From Syntrophaceae bacterium (GTDB lineage: Bacteria > Desulfobacterota > Syntrophia > Syntrophales > UBA2185): 5,951 bases of DNA. Of the stretch, positions 1 through 5,316 are shown piece after piece; positions within the stretch are counted from its first letter, which is position 1; the number at the start of each line of letters is the position of its first letter. The notes under the pieces were generated by a model. The model was not told the origin of the DNA and ran no database searches. It saw only the letters and a program-made list of their open reading frames with translations. The stretch spans positions 1 to 5,951 of the forward strand of contig JAFNGM010000276.1 in NCBI GenBank assembly GCA_017885225.1, written 5' to 3'. The position numbers and the translations under genes were made by a program.

Positions 1-359
1 GCGGCGATGAGGTCCTGCCGTGTGTGCCGTGACCAGCCCTTACCGGCCCGGAGACGGCCCATGAGGACAACATCGAGGACGGAGATGGGGAATGTCTTGT
101 TAATATGGACATTCTGGGGCACATAGCCGATGCGGTGGGCCACTTTTCCGGGGGAACACCCGAAGACGCGCACTGTTCCTCTATCGGGCTGAAATAATCC
201 GAGCATCAGCTTCAGAAGGGTCGTTTTCCCTCCGCCGTTGGGGCCGATAACGACGAGAAAATCACCCCGGGGCACCGCCAGGTTCACCCCGCGGAGTATC
301 GTTTGTCCGTTGAAGGAAAACCACACCTCATGGATTTCTATTATTGGTTCAGCGCTCAT
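1..359 (-). CDS. znuC: Zinc/metal ABC transporter ATP-binding protein, ZnuC-like (3' part beyond window)
   Basis: This is the ATPase subunit of a metal-uptake ABC transporter, acting on the cytoplasmic face of the inner membrane to power import of zinc delivered by ZnuA. I translated it by hand from the ATG at 359 to the left edge, giving about 119 residues with no stop. The beta-strand region leads to a Walker A motif GPNGGGKTT (residues 39-47) and a Q-loop GYVPQN (78-83, Gln82). The signature motif, Walker B and H-loop lie outside the window. The Walker A has GGGKTT where many family members have GAGKST, a tolerated variant. The gene starts 9 bases after the znuA stop and has no Shine-Dalgarno of its own, only an A-rich tract, so translation is probably coupled to znuA. 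The specific name rests on the ZnuA-type neighbour with its His-rich loop; the ATPase alone could equally serve manganese or iron. Confidence 0.9.
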   Translation of the reverse strand, partial: MSAEPIIEIHEVWFSFNGQTILRGVNLAVPRGDFLVVIGPNGGGKTTLLKLMLGLFQPDRGTVRVFGCSPGKVAHRIGYVPQNVHINKTFPISVLDVVLMGRLRAGKGWSRHTRQDLIA

Positions 360-368
360 TTTTTTTCA

Positions 369-1271
369 TCAAACGGCAGTTATGAATTTCCGGGCGACCT
401 CGCGCAGGTTTCCGGCCCAGTTTTCCGCCAGTGGATCGACGTGCACAACGTGGCCGCCGATTTCGCGGGATATCATCTCAGCGCTTTTCGCGGAGAACTG
501 CGGCTGGACAAACACTACTCTGATGCCGTGTTCCCTGGCATGACGAATGAGTGTTGTAAGTTGCGCCGGTTTCGGTGCCTTTCCCTCGATTTCAATGGGA
601 ACCTGTTCAAGCTCATACTCTTTGGCGAAATAGCCCCATGAGGGGTGGAACACCATGAATCGATCCCCCTTCCGGCCCGCAAACAAATTCTTCAACTCGG
701 CGTCCAGCATGTCGATCTCTTCTAAAAAAGCGGAATAATTATTTTTATAGCGCGTCTGGTTGTTGGGATCAATGTCAATGAGGGCATGGAGGATATGCTC
801 GGCCTGTATTTTCACCAACGCCGGAGACAGCCATACGTGAGGGTCCTGGGTTCCCTCATGGTGATGATGCCCCGTTCCGGTATATCCGTGACGGCTTTTT
901 TTGTCACGAGGGTGATCCGTCATGATGATTTTTTTGATCCCCTCGTCTGTGTGGACGATGCGCATTTTCGGATTTGTTCCTGCAATTCTTGGCAGCCAGG
1001 CCTTCTCAAAATCTATGCCCACGGCAAAATAGACGGCGCATTTCGACAATTCGGCCATCTGCTTCGGTTTGGGTTCATACGTGTGAGGATCGGCACCCGC
1101 GGGAACCAGGACAGCAACGCTCACAAGGTCGCCCCCGATTTTCTGGACAAAATACTTTTGCGGTGCGATGCTCACAAAGACCCTGGTAGTGGCAGCTTCA
1201 ACCGGTGAAGTCCAGAATGCCAGAAAGACAATACAGAAGATCGGGGTTATTTGTTTCCATATACGCTTCAC
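369..1271 (-). CDS. znuA: Periplasmic zinc-binding protein of ABC transporter, ZnuA-like
   Basis: This is a high-affinity metal-binding lipoprotein/periplasmic protein of the cluster A-I (SBP_bac_9, ZnuA/TroA) family that hands zinc to the ZnuBC transporter. It has 300 residues, a normal length. Residues 1-26 form a Sec signal peptide (KRIWK, a hydrophobic core, then a likely VEA|A cleavage site). There is no proper lipobox, so the mature form is probably soluble. The expected metal ligands are visible: His63 (DPHTYEP), His145 (DPHVWLSP), His209 (FHPSWGYF) and Asp279 (HVDPLAEN). Between the first two lies a His-rich loop with HHHH at 135-138, which favours zinc over manganese. The start is GTG at 1271, preceded by AAGGGGG about 7 bases upstream; an in-frame TGA lies just further upstream and no other start is near. 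It is first in the operon before znuC and is probably controlled by the palindrome at 1388-1404. Confidence 0.94.
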   Translation of the reverse strand: MKRIWKQITPIFCIVFLAFWTSPVEAATTRVFVSIAPQKYFVQKIGGDLVSVAVLVPAGADPHTYEPKPKQMAELSKCAVYFAVGIDFEKAWLPRIAGTNPKMRIVHTDEGIKKIIMTDHPRDKKSRHGYTGTGHHHHEGTQDPHVWLSPALVKIQAEHILHALIDIDPNNQTRYKNNYSAFLEEIDMLDAELKNLFAGRKGDRFMVFHPSWGYFAKEYELEQVPIEIEGKAPKPAQLTTLIRHAREHGIRVVFVQPQFSAKSAEMISREIGGHVVHVDPLAENWAGNLREVARKFITAV

Positions 1272-1303
1272 TATGTTTCCCCCTTCAATTCAAATTTTCT
1301 CAT
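1271..1303 (-). CDS. Possible 10-codon leader ORF upstream of znuA
   Basis: The ATG at 1303 follows a strong AGGAGG at three bases' distance and opens a short frame encoding MRKFELKGET. Its TAG stop at 1273-1271 overlaps the GTG start of znuA by one base (TAGTG). The peptide lacks Cys and His and resembles no known leader, so any role would lie in the act of translation (coupling or unmasking the znuA ribosome binding site) and not in the product. The alternative is that the AGGAGG is simply an upstream purine-rich stretch and the ORF arose by chance. Three bases is short for an SD spacer, which lowers confidence. Confidence 0.3.
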   Translation of the reverse strand: MRKFELKGET

Positions 1304-1317
1304 TATCCTCCTGGGGG
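1279..1317 (-). promoter_or_regulatory. Potential RNA hairpin masking the znuA ribosome binding site
   Basis: On the znuA message, CCCCC at 1317-1313 can pair with GGGGG at 1283-1279. The latter is the core of the znuA Shine-Dalgarno (AAGGGGGAAACATA before GTG). The 29-base loop holds the AGGAGG and ATG of the leader ORF, so ribosomes on the leader would open the structure. Only five G-C pairs support it. A neighbouring small stem GCAGC/GCTGC (1317-1331) sits just 5' of it. This is seen by eye, not computed. Confidence 0.3.
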
Positions 1318-1387
1318 CAGCAAATCGCTGCTCTCAGCACAATAGGTGCGTATGCAAGGTGCATCAACAAATGCGGTGGAAGATTCT

Positions 1388-1404
1388 ATGCAACTATGTT
1401 GCAT
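1388..1404. promoter_or_regulatory. Palindromic operator candidate (Zur/Fur-family) over the znuA -10 box
   Basis: ATGCAACTATGTTGCAT is a perfect 7-3-7 inverted repeat (arms ATGCAAC and GTTGCAT, spacer TAT). It covers the -10 box of the znuA promoter. Zinc-uptake operons are typically repressed by zinc-loaded Zur, a Fur-family dimer that binds short AT-rich inverted repeats overlapping the promoter, so this is the natural candidate. No regulator gene is in the window and I cannot match the sequence to a defined Zur consensus for this lineage. The regulator's identity is therefore inference, while the repeat and its position are seen directly. Confidence 0.6.
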
Positions 1405-1421
1405 TCAAAAGAACGTGTCAA
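1393..1421 (-). promoter_or_regulatory. sigma70-type promoter of the znuA operon
   Basis: Reading the minus strand, a perfect -35 box TTGACA (1421-1416) is followed by exactly 17 bases and a -10 box CATAGT (1398-1393, four of six to consensus). Transcription would start near 1386, giving a leader of about 115 bases before the znuA GTG. The -10 box lies inside the inverted repeat at 1388-1404, so a bound repressor would block RNA polymerase directly. Confidence 0.65.
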
Positions 1422-1494
1422 GATTTTTTAATTCTAAGGCAGGCACTGTACAAACTTGCTAAAATAAACGGAGAGATAATTAAGTTCGGCAAAT

Positions 1495-1535
1495 CCCCCT
1501 CTCTGTTTCTTCAGCAGTGAAGATACAGGAGGGGG
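1495..1535 (-). terminator. Long imperfect hairpin after the flavodoxin gene, candidate terminator
   Basis: Arms CCCCCTC (1495-1501) and GAGGGGG (1529-1535) pair. Inside them CTGT/ACAG and TCTTCA/TGAAGA continue the stem to a GCAG loop, with one bulged base and one mismatch, about 17 pairs in all. It begins 26 bases after the flavodoxin stop and before the znuA promoter, the right place for a terminator. The 3' flank on the minus strand (ATTTGCC) is only weakly U-rich, so it may work poorly as an intrinsic terminator or mainly protect the mRNA end. Confidence 0.5.
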
Positions 1536-1561
1536 TATCATTTTGGGAGTTGATGGGAACT

Positions 1562-2056
1562 CTATTGAAAGAGCTTTCGGATCATTTCCGCTGCGAATTT
1601 CTTACCGTCGGCGAGATCATGTTGATCGGGATGTCCCTCTGCGCTGAGGGCTTCTTCCGCCCACGCCTGGTGTTCCGGCTTCTGCATCAGCGTATCAATA
1701 AGCTTACTGTCTACCTTACCCCTGCATCCGAAGTGGCCGACGACTTTGGCTTTGGATGCCAAACTAAAGGCGTGTTCGAAGGCCTGTTTGGGCAGTTGGC
1801 CGCCCCGAAGGGATCCGTGGGTGGAGAAAAAGGCAACTTTTTGGCCTTCAGGAAGTCCTTTGATAAATGAAGTTGCCGGACCAGGTACACTGTGAGCGCG
1901 AACTGGGAATCCGCAAAATATAATGTCATATCCTTTCACGTTCTGCATATCCTTGATGGATTTTAGTTCTTTTTCAATTTCGAGAGCTTCGTATATTGCA
2001 CGGGCAAGCTTTTCCGTATTGCCTGTTGCTGAATAGTAAGTGACCAACGCCTTCAT
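1562..2056 (-). CDS. Flavodoxin family protein
   Basis: This is a small cytoplasmic flavoprotein, 164 residues, predicted to bind FMN and carry electrons between redox partners; the partner cannot be told from the window. The N-terminus KALVTYYSATGNTEKLA contains the FMN phosphate loop SATGNT (residues 9-14). Further segments fit a flavodoxin fold: DIIFCGFPV (44-52), KVAFFSTHGS (73-82) and a C-terminal helix after HPDQHDLADGKKFAAEMI. The segment VGHFGCRGKVD (106-116) with Cys111 resembles the branch I know as Flavodoxin_3-type; that assignment is from memory of the pattern. I chose ATG 2056 because AAGGAGG lies four bases upstream and the fold begins at once. The open frame extends 20 codons further to 2116, but those residues are unlike a flavodoxin start. 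It appears monocistronic: 239 bases separate it from the upstream gene and a hairpin follows it. Confidence 0.88.
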   Translation of the reverse strand: MKALVTYYSATGNTEKLARAIYEALEIEKELKSIKDMQNVKGYDIIFCGFPVRAHSVPGPATSFIKGLPEGQKVAFFSTHGSLRGGQLPKQAFEHAFSLASKAKVVGHFGCRGKVDSKLIDTLMQKPEHQAWAEEALSAEGHPDQHDLADGKKFAAEMIRKLFQ

Positions 2057-2060
2057 ATTG

Positions 2061-2067
2061 CCTCCTT
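2061..2067 (-). promoter_or_regulatory. Ribosome binding site that fixes the flavodoxin start
   Basis: AAGGAGG on the minus strand, four bases before ATG 2056. No comparable site precedes the in-frame upstream start at 2116, so the shorter 164-residue product is preferred. Confidence 0.8.
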
Positions 2068-2087
2068 GGAAAAATGATTTGCCGAGA

Positions 2088-2116
2088 CTCATACAAGATT
2101 TTGAAGCAGTTTGCAA
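2088..2116 (-). promoter_or_regulatory. Possible promoter of the flavodoxin gene
   Basis: On the minus strand TTGCAA (2116-2111) and TATGAG (2093-2088) are separated by 17 bases; each matches four of six consensus positions. Transcription would start near 2081, inside the longer open frame, which agrees with translation from 2056. The match is modest and could be chance. Confidence 0.35.
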
Positions 2117-2137
2117 GAACTTATCTTTTCAACAATA

Positions 2138-2174
2138 TTGAAGCTCTCCGCAGTAAACTGCGGAGAATCTTCGA
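2138..2174. repeat. GC-rich palindrome, intergenic hairpin element 1
   Basis: Perfect nine-base arms TCTCCGCAG (2145-2153) and CTGCGGAGA (2158-2166) enclose a TAAA loop. Beyond a small internal loop, GAAG/CTTC (2140-2143 with 2169-2172) extend the stem. It lies between the UPF0182 and flavodoxin genes. It could help end the UPF0182 transcript, but the minus-strand 3' flank (GCTTCAATATTG) lacks a clear U-tract. The style (short unit, compensatory arms, intergenic) resembles REP-like dispersed repeats. Confidence 0.55.
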
Positions 2175-2193
2175 TCCACAATGAATAATAATG

Positions 2194-2244
2194 TTCCCCA
2201 TTCGCTCGCTTACCCCGCAGCTTGCTACGGGGAATGCGCTCGCT
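2194..2244. repeat. GC-rich palindrome with flanking direct repeats, element 2
   Basis: CCCCG (2213-2217) and CGGGG (2228-2232) form a stem around CAGCTTGCTA, where AG/CT adds two pairs after one mismatch. Two copies of CGCTCGCT (2203-2210 and 2237-2244) flank the stem. A second pairing, TTCCCC (2194-2199) with GGGGAA (2229-2234), competes with the first. The CCGCAG core is shared with element 1. The arrangement looks like a degenerate dispersed intergenic repeat; copy number cannot be judged from one window. Confidence 0.5.
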
Positions 2245-2295
2245 ACCGGATTCAATTTTTCTATTTAAATGGTACTTCCCGATTATAGAATTTTC

Positions 2296-5028
2296 CTATC
2301 TCTTTTTCTCTATATTCCTGAGGATTTCGTCCATCTTTTTCAGCTCATCTCCGTAACCGCTCCAATTGCCGATCTTAAGGTACTCTTGCGCTCTCCTGTA
2401 ATGAGAAAGAGCCTCCAAGGCTAATTCCCTGTCCGTCTTTTCTCTCACCGGCCCTGTGGTCCTCGCCACTGCCGTCTGTTCTCTCTCCCTCAAGGGCTTT
2501 CCGCCGAAGATCCGCTGGAGGGAAGTTTCTAAATTTTCCTCCATCGCAATGGAGTTACCATACGCCACGATAACCCGTTTCAATTCAGGAAGTTGCCCTT
2601 TTTCCGCGGAAAGGTAAAGGGGTTCTATATAAATAATAGATTTTTCAATAGGTATTGCCAAGATGCTTCCCCGGATGACCTGGGAACCACGCTGGTTCCA
2701 GAGTGAAAGCTGCTTGGAAATTTCCGTATCCTGATTTATGCGGGCTTCTATCTGGCTCGGTCCGTAGACAAGTTTTTGTTTCGGGAATTTGTAGATAGTG
2801 ATCTTCCCATAATCCGGCATATCACAGCGGACTGCCATCCATGCGGACATGTTGTCCTTTTTGCTGGGGGTAAAGGCCACCAGAAGAATGAACTCTTCTT
2901 TTTTATCTCCGGGAAGTTTCATGATTGTGTAGTACGGCTCCATTTCCCGTTCACTGCCGGGGGTTTGTTTTCCAGGTATGGCCCAGAGATCTTCTTTGTT
3001 GTAAAAGACTTGGGGGTCTTGCATGTGGTACGCCCCGTACATCCTGGCCTGTATGGCCAGCATGCTCCGCGGATAACGGACATGGCGTTTCAGTTCTTCC
3101 GGCATTTCCTCCATAGTATGAAAGACTCCGGGGAATATGCGGGCATAGGTCTGAATGATGGGATCTTTCATGTCGCTCATGTAGAGTCTCACGGTCCCGT
3201 CATAGGCGTCAACGGTTGCCTTGAGAGAGTTGCGAATATAATTCCCCATTTTGGCGGTAGGTTCGGAATAGGGAAAACGATCTGTAAGGGTATAGCCATC
3301 CAACATCCAGATAAGACGGCCTTCCGGGGAAATTACCATGTAGGGGTCTCCGTCAAATTGAATGAAGGGCACGATACGGGAAACGCGTTCTGTCACTTTC
3401 CTGTAAAACATGACGCGACTGTCGGCTGTAATGTCGTCGGAAAGAAGAATGGTAAACGAGCCGAATCGTGCCGCGAAAAGCAGCTTTTTCCAGAAAGAGA
3501 GGGGAACTCCTCCCCTGCCTTCGTAAGTGGTGTACACGTTTTTATCACCCACGGGATAATCGAACTCCTGGCGCTTTGTCCGGACAAAAACATATTCGTT
3601 GGATGTTTCGCCGTAATAAATTTCGGGCCGTGTAATTCTGATGTTCGTGGTGGAGACGGGGGGGATATCTTTGATGAAGAACTCCGGAAGTCCTTCACTC
3701 GATATGCGGTTTACCGGGCCAAGGACAACTCCATATCCGTGGGTGTACGTAAGATGTTCATTGATCCAGGTTCTTGCGGGCAGGGCCTGGTAGGAGAGTT
3801 CCCGCGGGGAGAGCATTACCTGACGGTACTCCCCCTTTATCGTGTAGCGGTCATTGTCTACGCTGATGAACTTATAGTAGGTGCGCATTTCCTGCAATTG
3901 TGAGTAAGTCTGGAGAAGGGGCGCATAATCCCAGAGACGGATATTTTTCACGGTCAGGTCATTTTTCCGCAGGTCTTCCGCGGTCAGATCTTCGTCTACC
4001 GGATATTCCAACTCCTCAATGTCATGAAGCTGATATGCCATGCGAGTGTACTTAATGTTTTGTTCGAGATAGGGCGTTTCCAGGACGATCTCATTAGGGA
4101 TAACCTTGAATTTCTGAATGAGTGCGGGGTAGACATTCCGGCCGAAGACGAGAATCAAGAAAAATACAAATACTGCAGCAGCCGGAACACGCCAGTCCCG
4201 ACGAAAGGCGTAATACACAACGGAGAGGCCGCACAGGATTGTGACTGCCATCAAGCTTTTGATTACCCACAATTGTGTCGTCACTTCGGCGTAACCGGGG
4301 CCAAAAACGACACCGCGTTTTGTGAAGAGGATTTCGTTCAGCTCAAGCCAGGCGCCGAAAGTTCCCCAGAAGAACAGACACGCGACGAGAACGGACATGT
4401 GTATCCGGACCTCTGGTGATATTCGCCATGTTCGAGGGGGGATGAAGGAGAACGCGCGGCGAATAAAATACATCACCCCCGTAGCTGCCATGCTGACCAT
4501 GATTACAAAAAACAGCCAGCCATAGATGTGTTTCAAAAAGGGGAGCTGAAATATATAAAAGCCTATGTCTTTATTGAATACGGGATCGGAGATTCCAAAC
4601 GATGAGGCATTGGCAAAGAGCAGGAAGTTTTCCCATTGAAACGTTCCGCTTGAAGCGGCGAAAAACGCGAAAATCAGGGAGGCAAACACAATCAGCATCT
4701 GCAGGGTTTTATTGTCTGCACCCTCCGGCAATACCTGGACGGTATCATCATCCTTAATAACAGAGATACGGGAAGAATAGTGAACGGCGAGAAGGAGATT
4801 TGTACAAAAAATCGCGAAAAAGACGATGCCGAAGAACGCCGCCATTTTGAGCTTGGTAAGGAGGGTTACGTAAAAAATGGTTTGATACCCTACCTCCTGG
4901 AACCAGAACCAGTCTGTGATGAGCATGATGACCTGCAGGGAGACGGCAAGGAGTGCAATAACGACAACGAAAAGGATTATTCCCTTAAGGTTTTGTAACC
5001 GGAGATGGGGTACTTTAAAGTTTACCAT
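2296..5028 (-). CDS. UPF0182 family large membrane protein (COG1615)
   Basis: A 910-residue protein of unknown function; family members are about 900-1000 residues with a membrane N-third and a large domain outside the cytoplasm. Here about seven hydrophobic segments are visible near residues 14-38, 50-82, 108-125, 159-180, 199-222, 241-264 and 271-294, then about 600 soluble residues. Family-like blocks include SDPVFNKDIGFYIFQLPF (137-154), YLEQNIKYTRMAYQL (330-344), NIRLWDYAPLLQTYSQLQ (372-389), DNDRY (401-405) and WINEHLTYTHGYGVVLGP (431-448). The charged C-terminus with LSHYRRAQEYLKIGNWSGYG is also usual. ATG 5028 is chosen because GAGGAGG sits nine bases upstream and a good promoter lies just before it; the open frame to 5127 would start upstream of that promoter. 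The reading frame is intact. It seems transcribed alone and divergently from the gene at 5317. Confidence 0.93.
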   Translation of the reverse strand: MVNFKVPHLRLQNLKGIILFVVVIALLAVSLQVIMLITDWFWFQEVGYQTIFYVTLLTKLKMAAFFGIVFFAIFCTNLLLAVHYSSRISVIKDDDTVQVLPEGADNKTLQMLIVFASLIFAFFAASSGTFQWENFLLFANASSFGISDPVFNKDIGFYIFQLPFLKHIYGWLFFVIMVSMAATGVMYFIRRAFSFIPPRTWRISPEVRIHMSVLVACLFFWGTFGAWLELNEILFTKRGVVFGPGYAEVTTQLWVIKSLMAVTILCGLSVVYYAFRRDWRVPAAAVFVFFLILVFGRNVYPALIQKFKVIPNEIVLETPYLEQNIKYTRMAYQLHDIEELEYPVDEDLTAEDLRKNDLTVKNIRLWDYAPLLQTYSQLQEMRTYYKFISVDNDRYTIKGEYRQVMLSPRELSYQALPARTWINEHLTYTHGYGVVLGPVNRISSEGLPEFFIKDIPPVSTTNIRITRPEIYYGETSNEYVFVRTKRQEFDYPVGDKNVYTTYEGRGGVPLSFWKKLLFAARFGSFTILLSDDITADSRVMFYRKVTERVSRIVPFIQFDGDPYMVISPEGRLIWMLDGYTLTDRFPYSEPTAKMGNYIRNSLKATVDAYDGTVRLYMSDMKDPIIQTYARIFPGVFHTMEEMPEELKRHVRYPRSMLAIQARMYGAYHMQDPQVFYNKEDLWAIPGKQTPGSEREMEPYYTIMKLPGDKKEEFILLVAFTPSKKDNMSAWMAVRCDMPDYGKITIYKFPKQKLVYGPSQIEARINQDTEISKQLSLWNQRGSQVIRGSILAIPIEKSIIYIEPLYLSAEKGQLPELKRVIVAYGNSIAMEENLETSLQRIFGGKPLREREQTAVARTTGPVREKTDRELALEALSHYRRAQEYLKIGNWSGYGDELKKMDEILRNIEKKR

Positions 5029-5037
5029 GGTGCGATT

Positions 5038-5044
5038 CCTCCTC
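5038..5044 (-). promoter_or_regulatory. Ribosome binding site that fixes the UPF0182 start
   Basis: GAGGAGG on the minus strand, nine bases before ATG 5028. It lies almost at the predicted 5' end of the transcript, so the message would have a leader of only about 18 bases. Confidence 0.75.
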
Positions 5045-5052
5045 AATGTTTC

Positions 5053-5081
5053 CGTATAGGTGAATGCACATATGATGTCAA
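5053..5081 (-). promoter_or_regulatory. sigma70-type promoter of the UPF0182 gene
   Basis: On the minus strand a perfect TTGACA (5081-5076), a 17-base spacer and TATACG (5058-5053, four of six). Transcription would begin near 5046. This excludes translation from the longer open frame starting at 5127 unless another promoter lies further upstream. Confidence 0.65.
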
Positions 5082-5116
5082 GGGGCAAAGACATCCTGCG
5101 CCAACAAAAATCTCTG

Positions 5117-5145
5117 TTTACAATCACATCTCCATGATATATAAC
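5117..5145 (+). promoter_or_regulatory. sigma70-type promoter of the spermidine-synthase-like gene
   Basis: On the plus strand TTTACA (5117-5122, five of six), a 17-base spacer and TATAAC (5140-5145, five of six). The start point would be near 5152, giving a leader of about 165 bases before ATG 5317. It lies back to back with the UPF0182 promoter, the two -35 boxes about 35 bases apart, so one bound regulator could affect both. Confidence 0.6.
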
Positions 5146-5232
5146 CAGCCCCGAAAAAGTCTATATAGTACCAGCTTGTGAAAATTAATCGTTTGTCACT
5201 TCCACCGCAGGTAGAAATCTTATTTAATATTA

Positions 5233-5271
5233 TCGAAGATTTCTCAGTTACTTTGTTCCTTCGAAATGACA
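5233..5271. repeat. Imperfect inverted repeat in the leader of the 5317 gene
   Basis: TCGAAG (5233-5238) pairs with CTTCGA (5259-5264). Alternatively ATTTC (5239-5243) pairs with GAAAT (5263-5267). The pattern GATTTCTC ... TTCGAAATGACA resembles a degenerate copy of a short intergenic repeat that I know from many bacterial genomes in forms such as GATTCCTC ... CGGAATGACA; this resemblance is from memory. It lies within the predicted transcript and could act as a leader hairpin, but has no U-tract. Confidence 0.4.
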
Positions 5272-5316
5272 TGCGTAGCTGTTCGGGCTGGTAATAGCAC
5301 ATGCGGAGGTGTATCA

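Noticed and set aside
303..1208. Several plus-strand open frames opposite znuA and znuC
   Set aside because: They are shadows of the zinc-uptake genes, with low-complexity or Arg/His-rich products and no family pattern.
1517..1870. Plus-strand open frame of 117 codons opposite flavodoxin
   Set aside because: It is antisense to the flavodoxin gene. GGAGGGGG does lie nearby upstream, but that is the terminator-like hairpin arm, and the product resembles nothing.
2057..2116. 20-residue N-terminal extension of the flavodoxin
   Set aside because: It covers the AAGGAGG site of the inner start, has no SD, and precedes the first strand of the fold.
2776..3903. Long plus-strand open frame of 375 codons opposite UPF0182
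   Set aside because: It lies wholly antisense to a well-supported gene, its product has no recognisable family pattern, and I saw no clear SD at its start. Long antisense frames commonly arise from codon bias of the real strand.
5029..5127. 33-residue N-terminal extension of UPF0182
   Set aside because: It would start upstream of the predicted promoter; the AGGAGG and the family-like start are at 5028.
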